From positions 310,001 to 374,000 of the forward strand of contig JAUTXW010004472.1 of NCBI GenBank assembly GCA_030620095.1: 64,000 nucleotides of DNA, read 5' to 3'. The notes under the pieces are model-generated. The model ran no database searches, was not told the origin of the DNA, and worked only from the letters and a program-made list of their open reading frames with translations. A program made the translations under genes and the position numbers. Numbering within the stretch: the stretch's first letter is position 1; each line of letters starts with the position of its first letter. Of this stretch, positions 35,070 through 48,564 are shown one piece after another. Source of the stretch: Kuschelorhynchus macadamiae. Lineage: Eukaryota > Arthropoda > Insecta > Coleoptera > Curculionidae.

Positions 35070-36140
35070 TTGGTTTCGAAAGACATTGTGTGAGCTTCCG
35101 AAAGAATCAATATCAGGGTGGCTATTTAGATATTCTAATGACCGAGTTAATGAAAAATTAGTGCCATAGTCTGTCCGGTGAAATTGGATATTAAAAATTT
35201 CATTTATCCTAAGCTCTCTTGCATGTATTTTAATTTGAATTTGACTAAAAAGATAGAGTCAATCTATGTATCCGTTGATTAGTCTATGTACAAAACGCAT
35301 GTCACAAAATTGTCTCCTTATTTCTAAGGATCAGATGAGAAGAATTAAAAAAACTTGATAAATTTGGTCTAACATTAGTTTATAGGAACAGAATCTGACA
35401 AATTTCCGCTGTATACTTTGTAATTTTCTTTATAGGTATTGTAGAAAGGAGACCAAACTATGGAAGCCTATTCTAGATGGGTCTTGACAAGTGAACACTA
35501 CATAAGCTTCAAAGTATCAACCGAGAAATCAGCACAAGTTCTTATAATAAAACCTTAACGTAGAGAGTAGAGTAGAGTTTTACCTATGGTGTATTTATAA
35601 AGATCACTAAAGGTTATCCGTGAGTCAATAAATCCCCCAAACCTTTAATAAAATCGACTGTATCAATACTCGAACACTATATGACGCTTGTACTTAAAAA
35701 AAATAATAGAGTAGCATTTACTCGCATTTAACGACAATTTTTGAATGATTATTTAAAAAATCTTGTCAAGTTATGTTGTAAAATTTCATAGTCATTGCTA
35801 TTTTCAACCACTCGAAACAACTTCATCAGCATAAAATAAGAAATGGCAACCTGCTAAACAAGAATCAAGATTTAAAAGAAGTAAATTAAATAGAAAAGGG
35901 ACACAATGTCCCCCATGTTGAACTCCCGATGTTACGTTTGTCCATTCGACACAAAACTGCCCATTCTGACTCTCTGCTTGTTATCCATCAACATCCTCTC
36001 AACCACTTAAGGGAAAGGTCATCAAATCAGCCTGTAATTTGGCTATAAATAAGTCATGGTTTACTCTGTCAAATGCTTTTGAGAAGTCAGAATAGATAGA
36101 ATTACACACTCTCTATCCTCTGATTTAAAAATGGAAATAA
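35070..36140 (-). pseudogene. LINE reverse transcriptase remnant downstream of BMP
   Basis: The minus strand from 36140 down reads SKAFDRVNHDLFIAKLQADL, GVQHGGHCVPFLFNLLLLNL, CHFLFYADE (the catalytic YADD with the last residue changed), SLNASKC, then LQSIQRKFVRFCSYKLMLDQ near 35400. The order fits one CR1/Jockey-type RT with stops and frameshifts. It starts about 150 bases after the BMP stop codon and faces it. Confidence 0.85.
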
Positions 36141-36399
36141 TAAAGCTCTCTTTTCCTGAAGAAACGTTTAAAGGCAAGTTGGTTATTGTTTACACCATCC
36201 AGTCTTTAAAGTACAAAATTTTTAAACAATATATATATATATATTTCTAGAGTAACAAAATGCCTTGTATAATGGCAGACATCATGTTTTGAGTTCTTCA
36301 GAAATAAAAACTAATTTGCTACAGCTGTGTTATATTTCGCTGTTAATTAACTAATAGAGTTTGTAGACAGCCAATAAAAATTTCAAATAACAAGTTCTG

Positions 36400-36760
36400 C
36401 CATTTCCGTCAGTCTGTTGATTTGTTTGTACACGGCATAGCAACTTAAATTTTGGTAAAAATTCAAGGGGATTTTGGTATAAATTTAATATGGCCAAACA
36501 ATATGACGGGCTCACGAAATATAAAAAAAATCATAATTAAGAAACTACTTATCGAATTGACTTCAAAATTTCAGCTAAGACAAAGTGTGATATAGGGATA
36601 AACTGGTAGATAGATTTTTATGAATATCCATTATGGCAGAACAAAATTGCGGCCTAATAAAATGTTTAAATATTCAGTAAACTTCCATTTATTGGAGTAA
36701 TAAAACTTTCTTTTTGTGGAGGAAAATAATAAAGAACATCATTTATTTTTCGTAAACTAC
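36400..36760 (-). repeat. GCCGCC-unit composite repeat, reverse fragment
   Basis: Reads GCCATTTCCGTCAGTCTG, ACACGGCATAGC, TATGACGGGC and TTGCGGCC units, then ends in GGAGGAAAATAATAAAG as at 26960. Confidence 0.7.
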
Positions 36761-36769
36761 GTAAATAGT

Positions 36770-39700
36770 GTTATAAAAAAATAAATAATAATAAATAAAA
36801 TAAAAACTTGAACTTGAAAAAAATTGAACTAAATTACAGTTTATATGATTTGTATAAATGTATTACCAAATAATTATATGCATGTATAAACTATTTATTT
36901 TTCTACTCTAATATCTGTTTTTTGAGAGAGGTAATGTTCTATAAGATGTATATGACTTTGGGCTTTGTTTTCACAATGTTGTAAAACAACATTACAGGAT
37001 GGTTTAACTGTGGAAACAGCTCGCTAAGTCGTAAAAGGCATGCCCAGTAATTGAAAATATGCGGAAAAGCGAAGGAAAATTTCTACCTAATATATAAATG
37101 CTCTCACGATAATAAATAATGAAGTTGTGTTGATTTAAACCCATAATTTATTAAAAACCAGTGTAGTTAAAAATACTTGCACTACCCCCTATTTTAATTT
37201 ACTTTAATGTTGCATTTTTTGAGTTTTATAGCAATACTGATGCATTTATCGTTTTTATATTTTATTAGAGGTTGACTCTTTTAAATAAAGGATTTTTAGT
37301 TTTATATTCAGCTATTTTAATATAAAGTGTTTTTTTAAGGTAATATGAAAGAAGTTAAGGTGGTAGCGCGTTTATAACCAAAAATTCTTCATATATATGA
37401 AATCTTTTTAGTTTAACATACTATTCACCTAAGAAAGCCAGCGTCCCGATCAAAAATCCGGATTTTTGTTCACCTTTTAAAATGAAATGCTCGATTTTAG
37501 TATAACCTGTATTATTATCATTAGTTCAGTTACTAGTGTTTTGGAAATATTTAACAAACATTAGATTACATGCTAAAGACAATACTAAAAGCCTTAACGT
37601 CTTAACTATTTTTATTAAAAATATCGAATGAAAAAATGTGTCGACAAATACTTGCTACAGCTGATTACTTTACAGGCGCAATAGAGGTTGCCGGATGTAC
37701 AAATTCTGCAGAAATCATTGCGGATATAAAAATATTAACCAGAAAAACCTTGAGTAAACTGTTTTTGGTATTATAAGAAAAAATGATACCACTAATTTTT
37801 TCAGATCAAAAAAAAAAACAAAACTTACTAACGCCTTAAGTGTGACATGTAAACGCATCCTAAACCTTAGTTCTTTGACCCATATTGAACTAACTTACTA
37901 TACTGAATAAAGAGCTTTAGGTAATATTATTAAAGTAATTATTAATTTTAATTATTTTTAATTTTTAAAACCTTATTAAAATGCATTTAATAAAATTCGC
38001 AGCATTCTATAGCGTAGAACTTGTGGATACATTTTTTAGAATAAAAACTTGAATTTCTACTTATTCTTTTTAAATATTCAATTTTTTCCGAAATTTTCGA
38101 AATGTAAATTAAATTTATTTTCAATTAAATATTTAATGGAATTGACTATTTCTATTTTGTCATAATTTATTTGTTCACCAAAGCCATACATTTTTGTTTT
38201 GCAACGTTTTAATTTATTTACTCTGACCCAACATGATAAAACCTCAAGTTCCAAATTTAATAATAGAATCGGTGAGTGGTGGTACATGGCCGTTTTTTGT
38301 TGATGAAGCGATTTGTCTGGTTAATTCCGATAATGAAGATGAGAATCTAGCTTACTAACTAGGCGTTTACCCCTGTATTTACTAAAAAGGTTTAAGAGTT
38401 AGACCAGGTCTAGTTGCAATGGTACTTAAAACTCTTAGTCCGCCAGTTGTGTTTCGCTTTTAGAAAAATTATTGGTTCAATTGTTAAAAATGTCATCTTA
38501 AACCTTCAACTGTCAAGTTAGACCTGGACTAAATTTAAACCCCTTTAGTGGTGTTATTCTCCGCTTTTTAATCAATTAATATCGTTAGAGCCCATTTTCG
38601 GTAACCTAGTCGATATCACTTCAATATGTAAAACACCTATTCAAAAGGGTTTTACTCAGGAGTAGCATAAAAGTAACTGGCTTGTTAAAACATATTGACC
38701 TACATGGAGGAGGGATTTTTAGTTTTAAAACGGCTTTTTAATTAGCCTTCTAAACTATTTTACTCATTTTTAGATCATAATGTTTTTAGAAGGGCAGATA
38801 GAACATATTTTTTTTATCAAAGCATTTGTTATGACTGATATGATTGATCTAAAATGCTTCGTGCGAATGTTATAAAACTTAAATATAAAGTTTTTTATCT
38901 CTAGTCAATTTGGCTAATTTTTAGACATCTAAATCCGCTGTAAAATAACTTTTAACGCTAATTGCTAAAAATTAAAATAAAAACTCGATGAAATAAAGCT
39001 TTTTTGTTTAAAACCTTTTTCTTGCAAATTAAATAAAATTAGACCATAGTCGGTTAGCTTTTCATCTCCGCTAATTTGCTTCAGTTAATCTATTTTGAAA
39101 AAAGTGCTTAAAAAACGTTTAGAATTACAAAATTTACTTAAAGCATTTTTAAATTTTATAAAAAGCTCATAATGCCCGAAAAGGCCGAATCATATAGCAC
39201 CAACTCACGTATTGTCAACTGCGCCCATAACAAACTTACATGCATGGGTTTATTGTATTTGACACTCATTTGTCAGCTTGACGTGGCTACCGCAACTGAT
39301 GTTACCTAAAATATGTATAGAACGTTTTTTTGTAGAGAATTTTATAAGCTTTTATTTTATATGCCGTTATATTTAGCATACAACAAAAGAGAGCAAACAC
39401 CAACTTCTACCAAATTTGAATATTTAGGGGGTTACGTGTTCATCGGCGGTGGTAGACTTTTTAATATCTTTTTTTGACTCCCAAATCTACCTATTGAAAA
39501 AAATATAGGTACTATTTAATGTTTTCCATTCAAAACTAACTACCGCCCAAAGTACTATTTCATCAACATAATCAATTGTCTCTGTTTTGTGTTGTTTAGA
39601 GGGTCAAGGAATTAAAACACTTGATCATCATGTCTAACTTACCCCTCCATATTAGTCATAATCCGGGTCTGACCATTATACGAGCTTTACAAAATAAAAA

Positions 39701-40830
39701 TTCCCTTCCATGGCAACTGAAAATACAAATTCTCAACAACTTTCAGTTAGTGGTCGTTTACAAAATATCAGCAAAAATGTTCAGGGGTGTCCTTCGCAAA
39801 TTATATGATCTGGCAACATCTGCCTCACAGTCACGGGGGTTCGTCAGACGTCCGCGGGGGTTGAAGGTGGTCGTAAGCCGGTCGATCGGCAATAGTTGAC
39901 ATTTTAAAATCCGCAGTTTTGTGCTAAGCCTTCGTATTATGCTACGTTAATTTAATTTCCTACAACCAACGCGAAATAAGCTAATGTTTTAGTAGGCAAT
40001 AGTTTTTAATGTGAAAGGAATAGATACATAAGTATATTTATTTATAAAATAACAACCAAAGTGATATTTGTTTAAAAATAAGTAGCTTTTATAACAGTCC
40101 GAAAATGTATGGTTTAAATGTGTTAATTAATGCAACAGCTGCATCCTGGAATTATTTGAGAAATAAAATGGAATACACCAGCAGTAAGTAACTTTTCCTC
40201 TAAAGCTAATTTAATTAGAGACGATATCATTTTTGTCAGTTTATTATTAATTACGTCTAACGTAAACTGAAGTCAGTAGACACATTAAATATTTAAAAGA
40301 CTATTAGTTCCTAAAATCAATCTGGTTGAACTGCTAAACTTGAATGTTAGTGCCAACTAATAAATCATTTATTCTCTGTTATATAATTAACAGTTATACA
40401 TTTAGTTAGTGCGTAGATGTAACTAAATATTAAAACACAAATTAATATTAATAATATTTTTTGTCCAATTTTTAATTTTATTTTTATTTTAGCGCAAAGA
40501 TATCTGTCAAAAACTAAATTGTATACCCCGATTAGAGGTTTAACAGCTCGCAAAAAAAGAGGAAAAATTGAAAAATAAACATGTTTTTTTTTTCGCACAT
40601 AAGTTAAATTGAATAAAAAGTGAAAAATTGAAATAAATATATATAACATATTTTAAAAATAAAATACTAATAGCTATGAAGATACGAAATTTATTCTCAG
40701 AATAAATCTAGAATAAAAAATAAAGGCTCAGGAAGGAGACAAAATTTTAAATCCTATCAGGGTCTGTTTTTTTTTTGTTTAAAACAGTTTTTAACATGTG
40801 TACATTTTCTAAGTGATGCTTAAAATACTA
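36770..40830. other. Long AT-rich intergenic region
   Basis: Apart from the small element at 38379-38556 I see no gene. The frame at 39621-39899 has no family resemblance and biased composition, and I do not support it. Confidence 0.5.
38379..38556. mobile_element. Small inverted-repeat element
   Basis: TACTAAAAAGGTTTAAGAG and GACCAGGTCTAG on the left face GACCTGGACTAAATTTAAA and CCTTTAGTG on the right. The interior AAAAATTATTGGTTC to CTTAAACCTTCAACTGTCA resembles 17660-17720. Probably a MITE. Confidence 0.6.
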
Positions 40831-40980
40831 GCGGTCGGTTGCAGAAAGCTCAATTAAAGTTTAGAATGTTTAACGGAGTGTCAAATTTGACAGCCAGTTC
40901 TTAGATTTCTATAAACAGCTTGTCAAATCCTGAAGCTCGGTTAAATGTTCTAAACAGCAATCCAGTTTTGTGCAACTGGC
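40831..40980. mobile_element. Small MITE, GGTTGCAGAAAGCTC family, copy 1
   Basis: GCGGTCGGTTGCAGAAAGCTC at the left and TTGTGCAACTGGC at the right form the inverted ends. The interior includes TAGAATGTTTAACGGAGTGT, shared with copy 2. Noncoding. Confidence 0.75.
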
Positions 40981-41342
40981 TGTTAGTGTTTTAAACTCTG
41001 TTTTTATAGTTCAATCTTTAACCTATGTACGCTGATGCTGCTCTATTTATTATTATTACCTTGGTGTAATCTCTGTATAACTATGTTGTTTCTTTATTAG
41101 ATTAATGCTCGTTTATTTAAGATTTCAATTTAGACAGTTTTTTTGACGCTTTTAATAAACAAGTAAATATGTTTTAAATACTAAAACCCTGGCTTCAATA
41201 TAAACCAAAACGAAATAAAAAATTGAATATTCTGTATTCTATAATTAAGAAACATTTGAAGTATTTTTAACGAAATTTAAAACTAAACACGAATTTAAAC
41301 AAATCAAGTACACAGCATTATTTTGGGCGGGCACGATACTCT

Positions 41343-42170
41343 ATACAGGGTGTTACAAATTCCAAGTGATGCCATTGGCATCTCAAAAACCGTAAGAGAT
41401 ACGAAGTTGGTTAAAATAGACCAAAGTTCCGTCATTTAATGTCGAATAATATGCCATTGACAAATTTGGAAAATTCCGTCTACTTCCGAAGATATCCGTA
41501 AAAAAAAGCGGAAACTAGTAATTTTTATTTTTGTTTTTTTGAGACTGCAATTGAAAAGATATTATAAAATAAATTTTACATCATTATAGTCACATTTCCT
41601 CCTGTACGCTTAGATTTAAAATTAGACGTTTCATCTTCGAGGTCTCATCATAAACTTATTTGTTTTAAATTCGGACCTGGATTTTTTATTTCATTTTTAA
41701 CAAGAGTTGAGTCTCCCAAAACCAACCACGTATCACACTTAATCTTTGAATAGAAGATTAAAGGTCTTCTAATACACTTTAAATACTCGAAATGTATGAA
41801 TACATCATTGGTTTTGGGAAAACATGAAATAAAAAATCCAGGTCCGTATTTTAAAAAAATGTAGTTGATGATGAGACCTCCAAAACGTAGGATTTTATAT
41901 CTAAGTACACGATTTTGTAGAGGTGGAAAATGAAAATGTAAAATTTATTTTCTAATATCTCTTCAAATGCAGCCCGAAAAAAATTAAAAAGGAAATAACG
42001 ATTTTTGGTTTTTCATGGATATCTTCGGAAGTAGTCTGAATTTTCCAACTTTATCACCGGCATATTATTTGACATTAAATTACACAACTTTGCCCTAATT
42101 TGCCAGCCTCAGATCTCTTATAGATTTGAAATGCCAATGCTATCCCTTCGAATTTGTAACATCCTGTGTA
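41343..42170. mobile_element. Foldback element 3 with CAGGGTGTTACAAATTC ends
   Basis: Outer ends TATACAGGGTGTTACAAATTC and GAATTTGTAACATCCTGTGTA are inverted. Inner pairs include ACTTCCGAAGATATCC and GGTCTCATCATAA against TGATGATGAGACC. The centre is near 41770. TA dinucleotides border both ends. No coding frame. Confidence 0.85.
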
Positions 42171-42359
42171 TTGTGTAGTGCCGGTGAGGCTAACGCAGTA
42201 GACAGTGTCATAGCATATATATTTTATTAATTTTTTTTTTAAACAATTTATATATGATTAAATATTGGCAAACTGGTTAGACCTCGGTTTAGGCTAATTT
42301 TTTCTATGTTATAAGAAAATTTTTCCGAAAGTTTAAACCTTTAATCTCGATCATGTACT

Positions 42360-43620
42360 CATGTACATGAGTAGATGAGTATATTATTTTACCCACGTCA
42401 AAATTCCATCTTTGGATTGACATCACATGATTTTTGGAAATACTTTAAAATAAATTCAATAAGTAGTTTTTAAGTTGACACACACCGCCATTTTGTTACG
42501 TCATGTTGAATTCATACCATTTTCTCCTTATATCACATTTAATTTTTCTGCAAAATTTAAAATCAATTGAATATAAGATTTATTTTACCTTGATTTTTTA
42601 AAATAATTATTTGGCCTACATTTTGTTTTGTCATAATAATTTCGTACCACAACGTTACCAGTTTATCTCTATATCTGATATCACACTTGTTGCTTGCACA
42701 AAATTTAAAATTAATCTAATGAATATTGTTTTTCAGGCCGATTTTTTAAATATTTTATTAGACCGCCATTTTGCTAGATTATATTCATAACAAAATGTTA
42801 CCAGTTCATTTCTACGTAACACTTAAGTTTTTTTGAAAAATTTGAGGTAATTGGATAACAAGGATTTTAGTAATCATTTTTTTTAACGTTTCACTAGGCC
42901 GCCATCTTGTTTCAGCATATTGGATTTTTACCAAAAGATTCCAGGTCATCACCATACGAACCTTAATTTTTTATTCAAATTGGAAGTCACTTTATTGAGT
43001 AGTTATTACGCTACGCCTCGAACTAACAGAATTTTTAAATATTTTAAAAGTCACCATTTTGTTCCATCATCTTGGATTCGTACCAAAATTTTTCCCAGAC
43101 AAACCGACATAGGACCGACGGAATTGATAAAACATATTTTTTTGCATCTAGGGGTCCTAAAACCTGAAAATATGTAAAACCTAAGAGCGTGATTTTTTGC
43201 AGGATTAGAAATATTTTATTTGGCCATCATTTTGTTCCGCCATCTTGAATTAGTACCATAGTTTTACTAGTTTATCTCTATACCACAAGTAGCTATGGCA
43301 CACAATTTGAAATCAGTTCATTAAATAGTTTTTTCGGGCTAAATTTTTAAATATTTCATTAAGCCGCCATTTTAATCCGCTATCTTGGATTCGTACGAAA
43401 ATGTTACCAGTCGATTTCTACATAATACTTGATTTTTGTGCAAATTTTGAGGTAAATTGGATAAGCAGTTTTTTAGTAATATATTTTTTTAACATTTCAC
43501 TAGGCCGCCATTTTGTTTTGCCATACTGGATTTTTACCAGGTCATACCATATGACCCTTCATTTTTGACCAAAATTTGAAGTCAATCAGGTAAGTAGTTT
43601 TTTACGACGGAAGTAAAAAT
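42360..43620 (+). repeat. GCCGCC-unit composite repeat, forward copy
   Basis: About eight degenerate units, each with a (G)CCGCCATTTTGTT start, TACCAAAATGTTACCAG and AAATTTGAGGTAA-like segments. One internal terminal block (CAGACAAACCGACATAGG, GGACCGACGGAATTGATAAA) sits at 43095-43160. Confidence 0.85.
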
Positions 43621-43800
43621 ATCCTTTTTGTTATACTTCTATAGCAACAACCATGACTAAACAAAAAAGTCCATGGATTTGAAATTATATATTACAGCTT
43701 TTATACATAACTCAGTAACGCGAGTTGCAATGCGGAGCTGGTGCGGGTTAAAACGCGAGGCCCATGCCTCGCGCCGGCCCTGGTTTTACAAAATCTTATG

Positions 43801-43913
43801 GCCGGTTGCAGAAAGCTCATGTAAAGTTTAAAGTTTAGAATGTTTAACGGAATGTCAAATCTGACAGCGGGTTTCTAGATTTCTGTAAGCAGCTTTAAGT
43901 TTTGTGCAACCGG
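43801..43913. mobile_element. Small MITE, GGTTGCAGAAAGCTC family, copy 2
   Basis: GCCGGTTGCAGAAAGCTC and TTTTGTGCAACCGG are inverted ends. Shares TAGAATGTTTAACGGAATGT with copy 1 but has an internal deletion. Confidence 0.75.
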
Positions 43914-44643
43914 GGGTTAGTCTCTAGCAATTTTAATCTTATACGTGGTGGGTATACAAAAATCACTTTTAGATAAGATAATTATTCACTGAAATAAGAA
44001 TTTTTTATGTTGACATGCCGTACAATACGGCAACATGGAATAAATATTTTACTTACCACACAAATTAATTATTCGGATGCTGAGATTTATGCTGTAGTGA
44101 TATTCCGATGTTTTTCATTTTGCCGTCATGAAAGACATTAGTGTAACGTGTGGTTTGTAAAAAACCTTGATTTGTTGTTGCCGCTCATGTAGTTTTAGTT
44201 GTACAAAATTTAAAAAACTGTAACTGTTTTTAATTAAATTATTTTCTAATTAAAAAAATCTAATAAATTAGCTTAATCTAACTAGCGTTTAAAATGACTA
44301 TTTGTACAGCATTCACAGACTAAAATTGCAATGCTTCCGTCTTTCAAAAAAACTGTAACTAATGTGTATAACGCTAAAGTAGCCGTTGAGTGTTGACTCC
44401 GTTTTATTTAACAAATGTTTGCTTTAAAATATTTGTATTTTTACCTGTTAAAGTATTTGCAGTCATTTCTTTTTCACCTTTTATATTATGCAAATAGTTA
44501 TTACTAAATAGCTATATAGATTACACAAAAATCTGTTTGTATAGGAATTCGTTACGAGGAAAGTTCTAAGCAAAAATCAATTTACAGATTCTATTTAGAA
44601 CTTATGCATCGTTGAATTCACTGAAAGGCAAACAAAAAACGTA

Positions 44644-44663
44644 GCCTCCGTGGCGCAATTGGC

Positions 44664-44700
<37 letters not shown>

Positions 44701-44717
44701 GAGCCCACCCGGGGGCG
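44644..44717 (+). tRNA. tRNA-Asn (anticodon GTT)
   Basis: 74-base cloverleaf without intron. The acceptor stem is GCCTCCG with CGGGGGC, one G-T pair included, with discriminator G. The anticodon stem TTCGG/CCGAA encloses CTGTTAA with GTT at 44678-44680. The T arm is GGTGG-TTCGAGC-CCACC. A and B boxes are intact. The gene sits alone among repeats and is probably functional. Confidence 0.97.
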
Positions 44718-44721
44718 TAAC

Positions 44722-44728
44722 TTTTTTT
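44722..44728 (+). terminator. RNA polymerase III terminator of tRNA-Asn
   Basis: A run of seven T four bases after the tRNA 3' end, as expected for Pol III termination. Confidence 0.8.
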
Positions 44729-45083
44729 AATTAATTCACTGCCAATAAAGATGTTTAAATAATTTGTCTACAAATTAGACTTACATCCCAAGAATAAATT
44801 CCAGTTTTATGGCCATTTTTTAGGCCAAGTTCAGGAGAGTTGGAAAGCAGGTGTTTTTTTTTTTAATTTTTGCAGTAGTTCTTTGTGAGGTCTTTTAAAC
44901 TAGCCAAAGTTTATAAACGTACAAAAAAAACTGTAAAAAATATGTAAAGTTCTTTCTTAGTTAGTAGTTTATGTCAAAATATTGTAGATATTGCGTAAAT
45001 GTAAAAAATAAGGTCAGTGTATGTATATCCTGTTCTGACGATTTTCTCCCTAAATTTGAGAGTTTCTGAGATAAATCAATCAA

Positions 45084-46225
45084 GTATTGTAATCGTGAAA
45101 AAATCGCCGCCCGAGATTTTCGCAGATCTTTGCGTTTGATGCCCCTCAGATGCCGAAAAGTATGTTCTCTCATTTCCGTCAGTATGGGCTCTGCGCGGCA
45201 TAACTCAAAAACTGCTGATCTACCACTATCCAATACGGCGGAAAAAAATGGCGACGACGAGTTAAAAAAATTATTATTAAAAAACTATTTATTCAATTTA
45301 CTTGTATTATTAATTTTGTATAAAAATCAAATATTACGTAGGAATGAATTGGTAAAATTTTGGTACGAATCTAAGATGACGAAGTACAATGGCGGCTTAA
45401 TAAAGTATTAAAACAATCAACCTGAAAAAATTACTTATTAGATTGTTTTCAAATTTTGTGCAAGAATTAAGTGTGATATAGGGATGAACTGGTAAGATTA
45501 TGGTAAAAATTCAAGATGGCGGGAAAAAAATGGCGGTCCATCAAAATGTTTGTAATCCTGAAAAAATCATCCCTCCAGATTTTTACAAATCTTCGCATTT
45601 TAGGATCTCTAGATGCCAAAAAGCATGTTTTCTTAATTCCTTTGGCCTGTCTGTCTGCTGTCTGTTCGCAGAATGTCTAAAAAAACTACAAACTAAGCGG
45701 TTGACTTCAAATTTTAGTCAAGGGTTATAATATGGGGAAGGGTTGGTAATATTTTGGTAAAAATCCAATATAACGGAACAAAATGGCGACCTAGTGAAAT
45801 GTTAAAAAAATATTTCTATCTAAATAACGAATTATCCAATTTACCTTAAATTTTGCAAAAAAATCAAGTGTACGTACGAATAAAGTGGTAACATTTTGTA
45901 ATATAGAGATAAACTGATAAAATTGTGGTTGATATAAGGATAAACAAGACGGAAAAAGGTGACCTAATGAAACTTATTAAACTAACTACTTATTCAATTT
46001 ATTTTAAATTGCGCCTAAAAATCAAATGAGGCATAGGTAAAAACTGATATAATATTGGAACGAAGCAAAATGACGCCCAATAAGAAAGTTTGAAAAGACA
46101 ATATATATGTATTACTTTACTCTACGTGCGGAACTAAACTGGGTCGCACTTCACTATTCCTAATAAAAGGAAAGATTCATAACAGAAGGTCCGGGTAAAG
46201 GACATTTACCGATTTTTTTGATGTG
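45084..46225 (-). repeat. GCCGCC-unit composite repeat, near-complete reverse copy
   Basis: Begins AAGTATTGTAATCGTGAAAA, carries the terminal block twice (45084-45215 and 45560-45675), then several AAATGGCGGC-type units. It ends in the complement of the family's left terminus (AAGATTCATAACAGAAGG and GGACATTTACCGATTTTT). Confidence 0.85.
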
Positions 46226-46266
46226 TAAAAGTTATTTGGAAAGTCCGTGTTTACAATATGTAATAA

Positions 46267-46483
46267 CAGTGGCGTATATAGAAATTATTTGTGGGGGATA
46301 ACTTTCCCTTGAAAAATGTACTTGAAATTATTAGATTTGAGTTAAAATAACTAAAAAAAAAGAGTCCACTTTTTGTTATATACGTAATCGAACGTATAAA
46401 CGTAAATGGACGACTAGGTTCTTACTTTCATTTAAGTTAAGGTGAAACTGGCTTTAACCCCCCCCCCCCTAAATAGGCCACTG
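46267..46483. mobile_element. hAT MITE, CAGTGGCGTA family, 217 bases
   Basis: Ends CAGTGGCGTATATAG and CTAAATAGGCCACTG, with a run of C just before the right end. Flanking octamers TGTAATAA and AGTGATAA agree at six positions. Same family as 50083-50345. Confidence 0.78.
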
Positions 46484-47537
46484 AGTGATAATTAGTTCTT
46501 GACTGAAAGCTGGGCATATGGCTGCTGAAGTGTTTTTCGCGTGATCCATTTTTATTCGATTTAGAAGATGTTTCCTATTTTCCACGTATACAAGAGGTAA
46601 TAATCAGTATAAAGGACGGCGAGATCATGTATTCCTCTTTGATTTTACATGTAAAACACCCGGAAAATAACTTCAGGAAAAGAAATCATTTAAAAAACCC
46701 GAAGACAGGAAGAGAGAGCATAAAACATACTATACTAAAATACGCAAAATATTACCACAGATTAACCATCAGATACTAAAATATTAATATTCTCCGTATA
46801 CCCACAACTAGGGGTCCCGTTCGTAGCGAGTGCGGCGATAATAGCCACGCACAACGGCGTGAATTGAACGAGGTAAAAAAAAATGTACATTAGCTGGACT
46901 ACGACAATTGACTTAAGTGAAAATTTTAGTATTTAATGTTATTGTATGTAAAAGTGTAATATATTTGATGATTAATTTTGATTGTTTGTAGCATTAGAAA
47001 ATATTGTTTTAACCACATAAATAAAAAAATAATTCATCGCCATGTGGTAGTACCAATTCTCTTATCAAAGAAATTATCTTCATTAAAACATAAATATGTA
47101 TAATGTCATTTCGAGACCTGGTGCAAATATAATACCGATGTTACAAAACAACTAAATGTATCTTTTGATCGCATTGAATATAAAAATTTCGTAATTGTAA
47201 ATTTGGGCAAACTTTTATAAAATATAGACTAAAGTTTCAGTTAGTGTAGAATACTTGAGATTGAAATTGTATAGGTTAACTCTAAAATTATCTCTTATAT
47301 TGTTATCTGGAAAACCATAAGAATAACATAAATAAAAGCGTGTATACAAAGAGGATTTATTTTTTAATTGTATATACGATTAATTTTTTGAAATGTCGCT
47401 CACAACTAAATGCCACCCTGAGCGAAGCATCTCTGAAGCCCAATATTTTAAAATGGTGTTTTTTTTTTTTAATTTTGTATAGGTGGATAATAACAAAACT
47501 ATATTTCACTCATTTTTCTCCTTTTTCTTATCATACA

Positions 47538-48270
47538 TTATCTTTTTAGAAGTGAAGTGTAAGGAGTGTTTTTTATCCCATTTGGTGAAACAACAATAAA
47601 AAAAATATGTGTATGGTAAGTGACATGGAATTGAATAGTTTTGGAGAATATTAGTATTAAAATTACGTAACTTTGATATTTGCCGTACATTTGAAGAGAT
47701 GTTATAAATATCTTGAAATATACAAGTACATTTTTAATAGTACATTCAGTATTTTCAAATGCACAGGAAATGTCCAAAAATAAAGCAGAAAAGTAGTCGT
47801 TTTTGGAATAATTATGTTGTATATCAGAAACTAAATGAGTCAAGCACTCGTTAACACATTTCCCTTTTCTAAAGCCAAACTGGGATCAGTTTCTGCAATT
47901 CACACCACCATAATAAACACTATTTATGTATTTTTCAAAAGCTTTTAGTTTACCTGAAGACAATAATATGAGCTCTAAGCTCATTACCCGATTTATGATA
48001 GAGACAGTAATGGAATGTTTATTTTTTACGGAATGTCACCCCTTAGGATACCATTGGTAAACACAATTGTACAATACATGATTTTGTAAGATGCTCTAGG
48101 TAATACCATCAGAATCCGGACTAGTGTCTTTATATTTCTTAATATCATTATTTTCCAACTGATACCACTTTATACACAATGGATGGTTATTTGAATAAAT
48201 AGGTGGGATACCATGTGTGATATAATATGGTGCAATTTTATCAAATCAATCAAAATTAATTATGCCGGTA
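47538..48270 (-). pseudogene. LINE reverse transcriptase remnant
   Basis: On the minus strand, DTSPDSDGIT lies near 48110-48140, then QFGFRKGKCVNECLTHLVSD, and NDYFSALFLDISCAFE, the second RT motif region of Jockey-like elements. Stops and frameshifts break it. The terminal part after VVSPNG is lost. Confidence 0.75.
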
Positions 48271-48564
48271 AAGATCATGGAAAGCGCTTAAAGGCATGTC
48301 ACTATAATGGTCCATAATTTTTGGACCCTATACGTCAATAAGCGTACTATATGCAGTGCTTGTAGGTAACGCCGTATACCTACTACCAATACTATAGTAC
48401 ATTTCTTTTCTTGTAGCCAAGCTTTCGAAATAATTTATTTCTTCTTCAGGGCTATATAATAAGATAATTATCAGAAAATTTAGGATTTTTTTACAATTAA
48501 AAAGTACTTTCAGTAATTAAAACACAGAGACAATTTTGAGGGTATTTTCAGAAAATATAAAATT

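Noticed and set aside
39621..39899. Frame of 92 codons with an arginine-rich end
   Set aside because: No recognisable motif, no neighbouring exons and no coding-like context.
42920..43177. 85-codon frame
   Set aside because: Lies wholly within the composite repeat and is a shadow of it. The same holds for frames at 45130-45730, 51945-52154 and 58447-58656.
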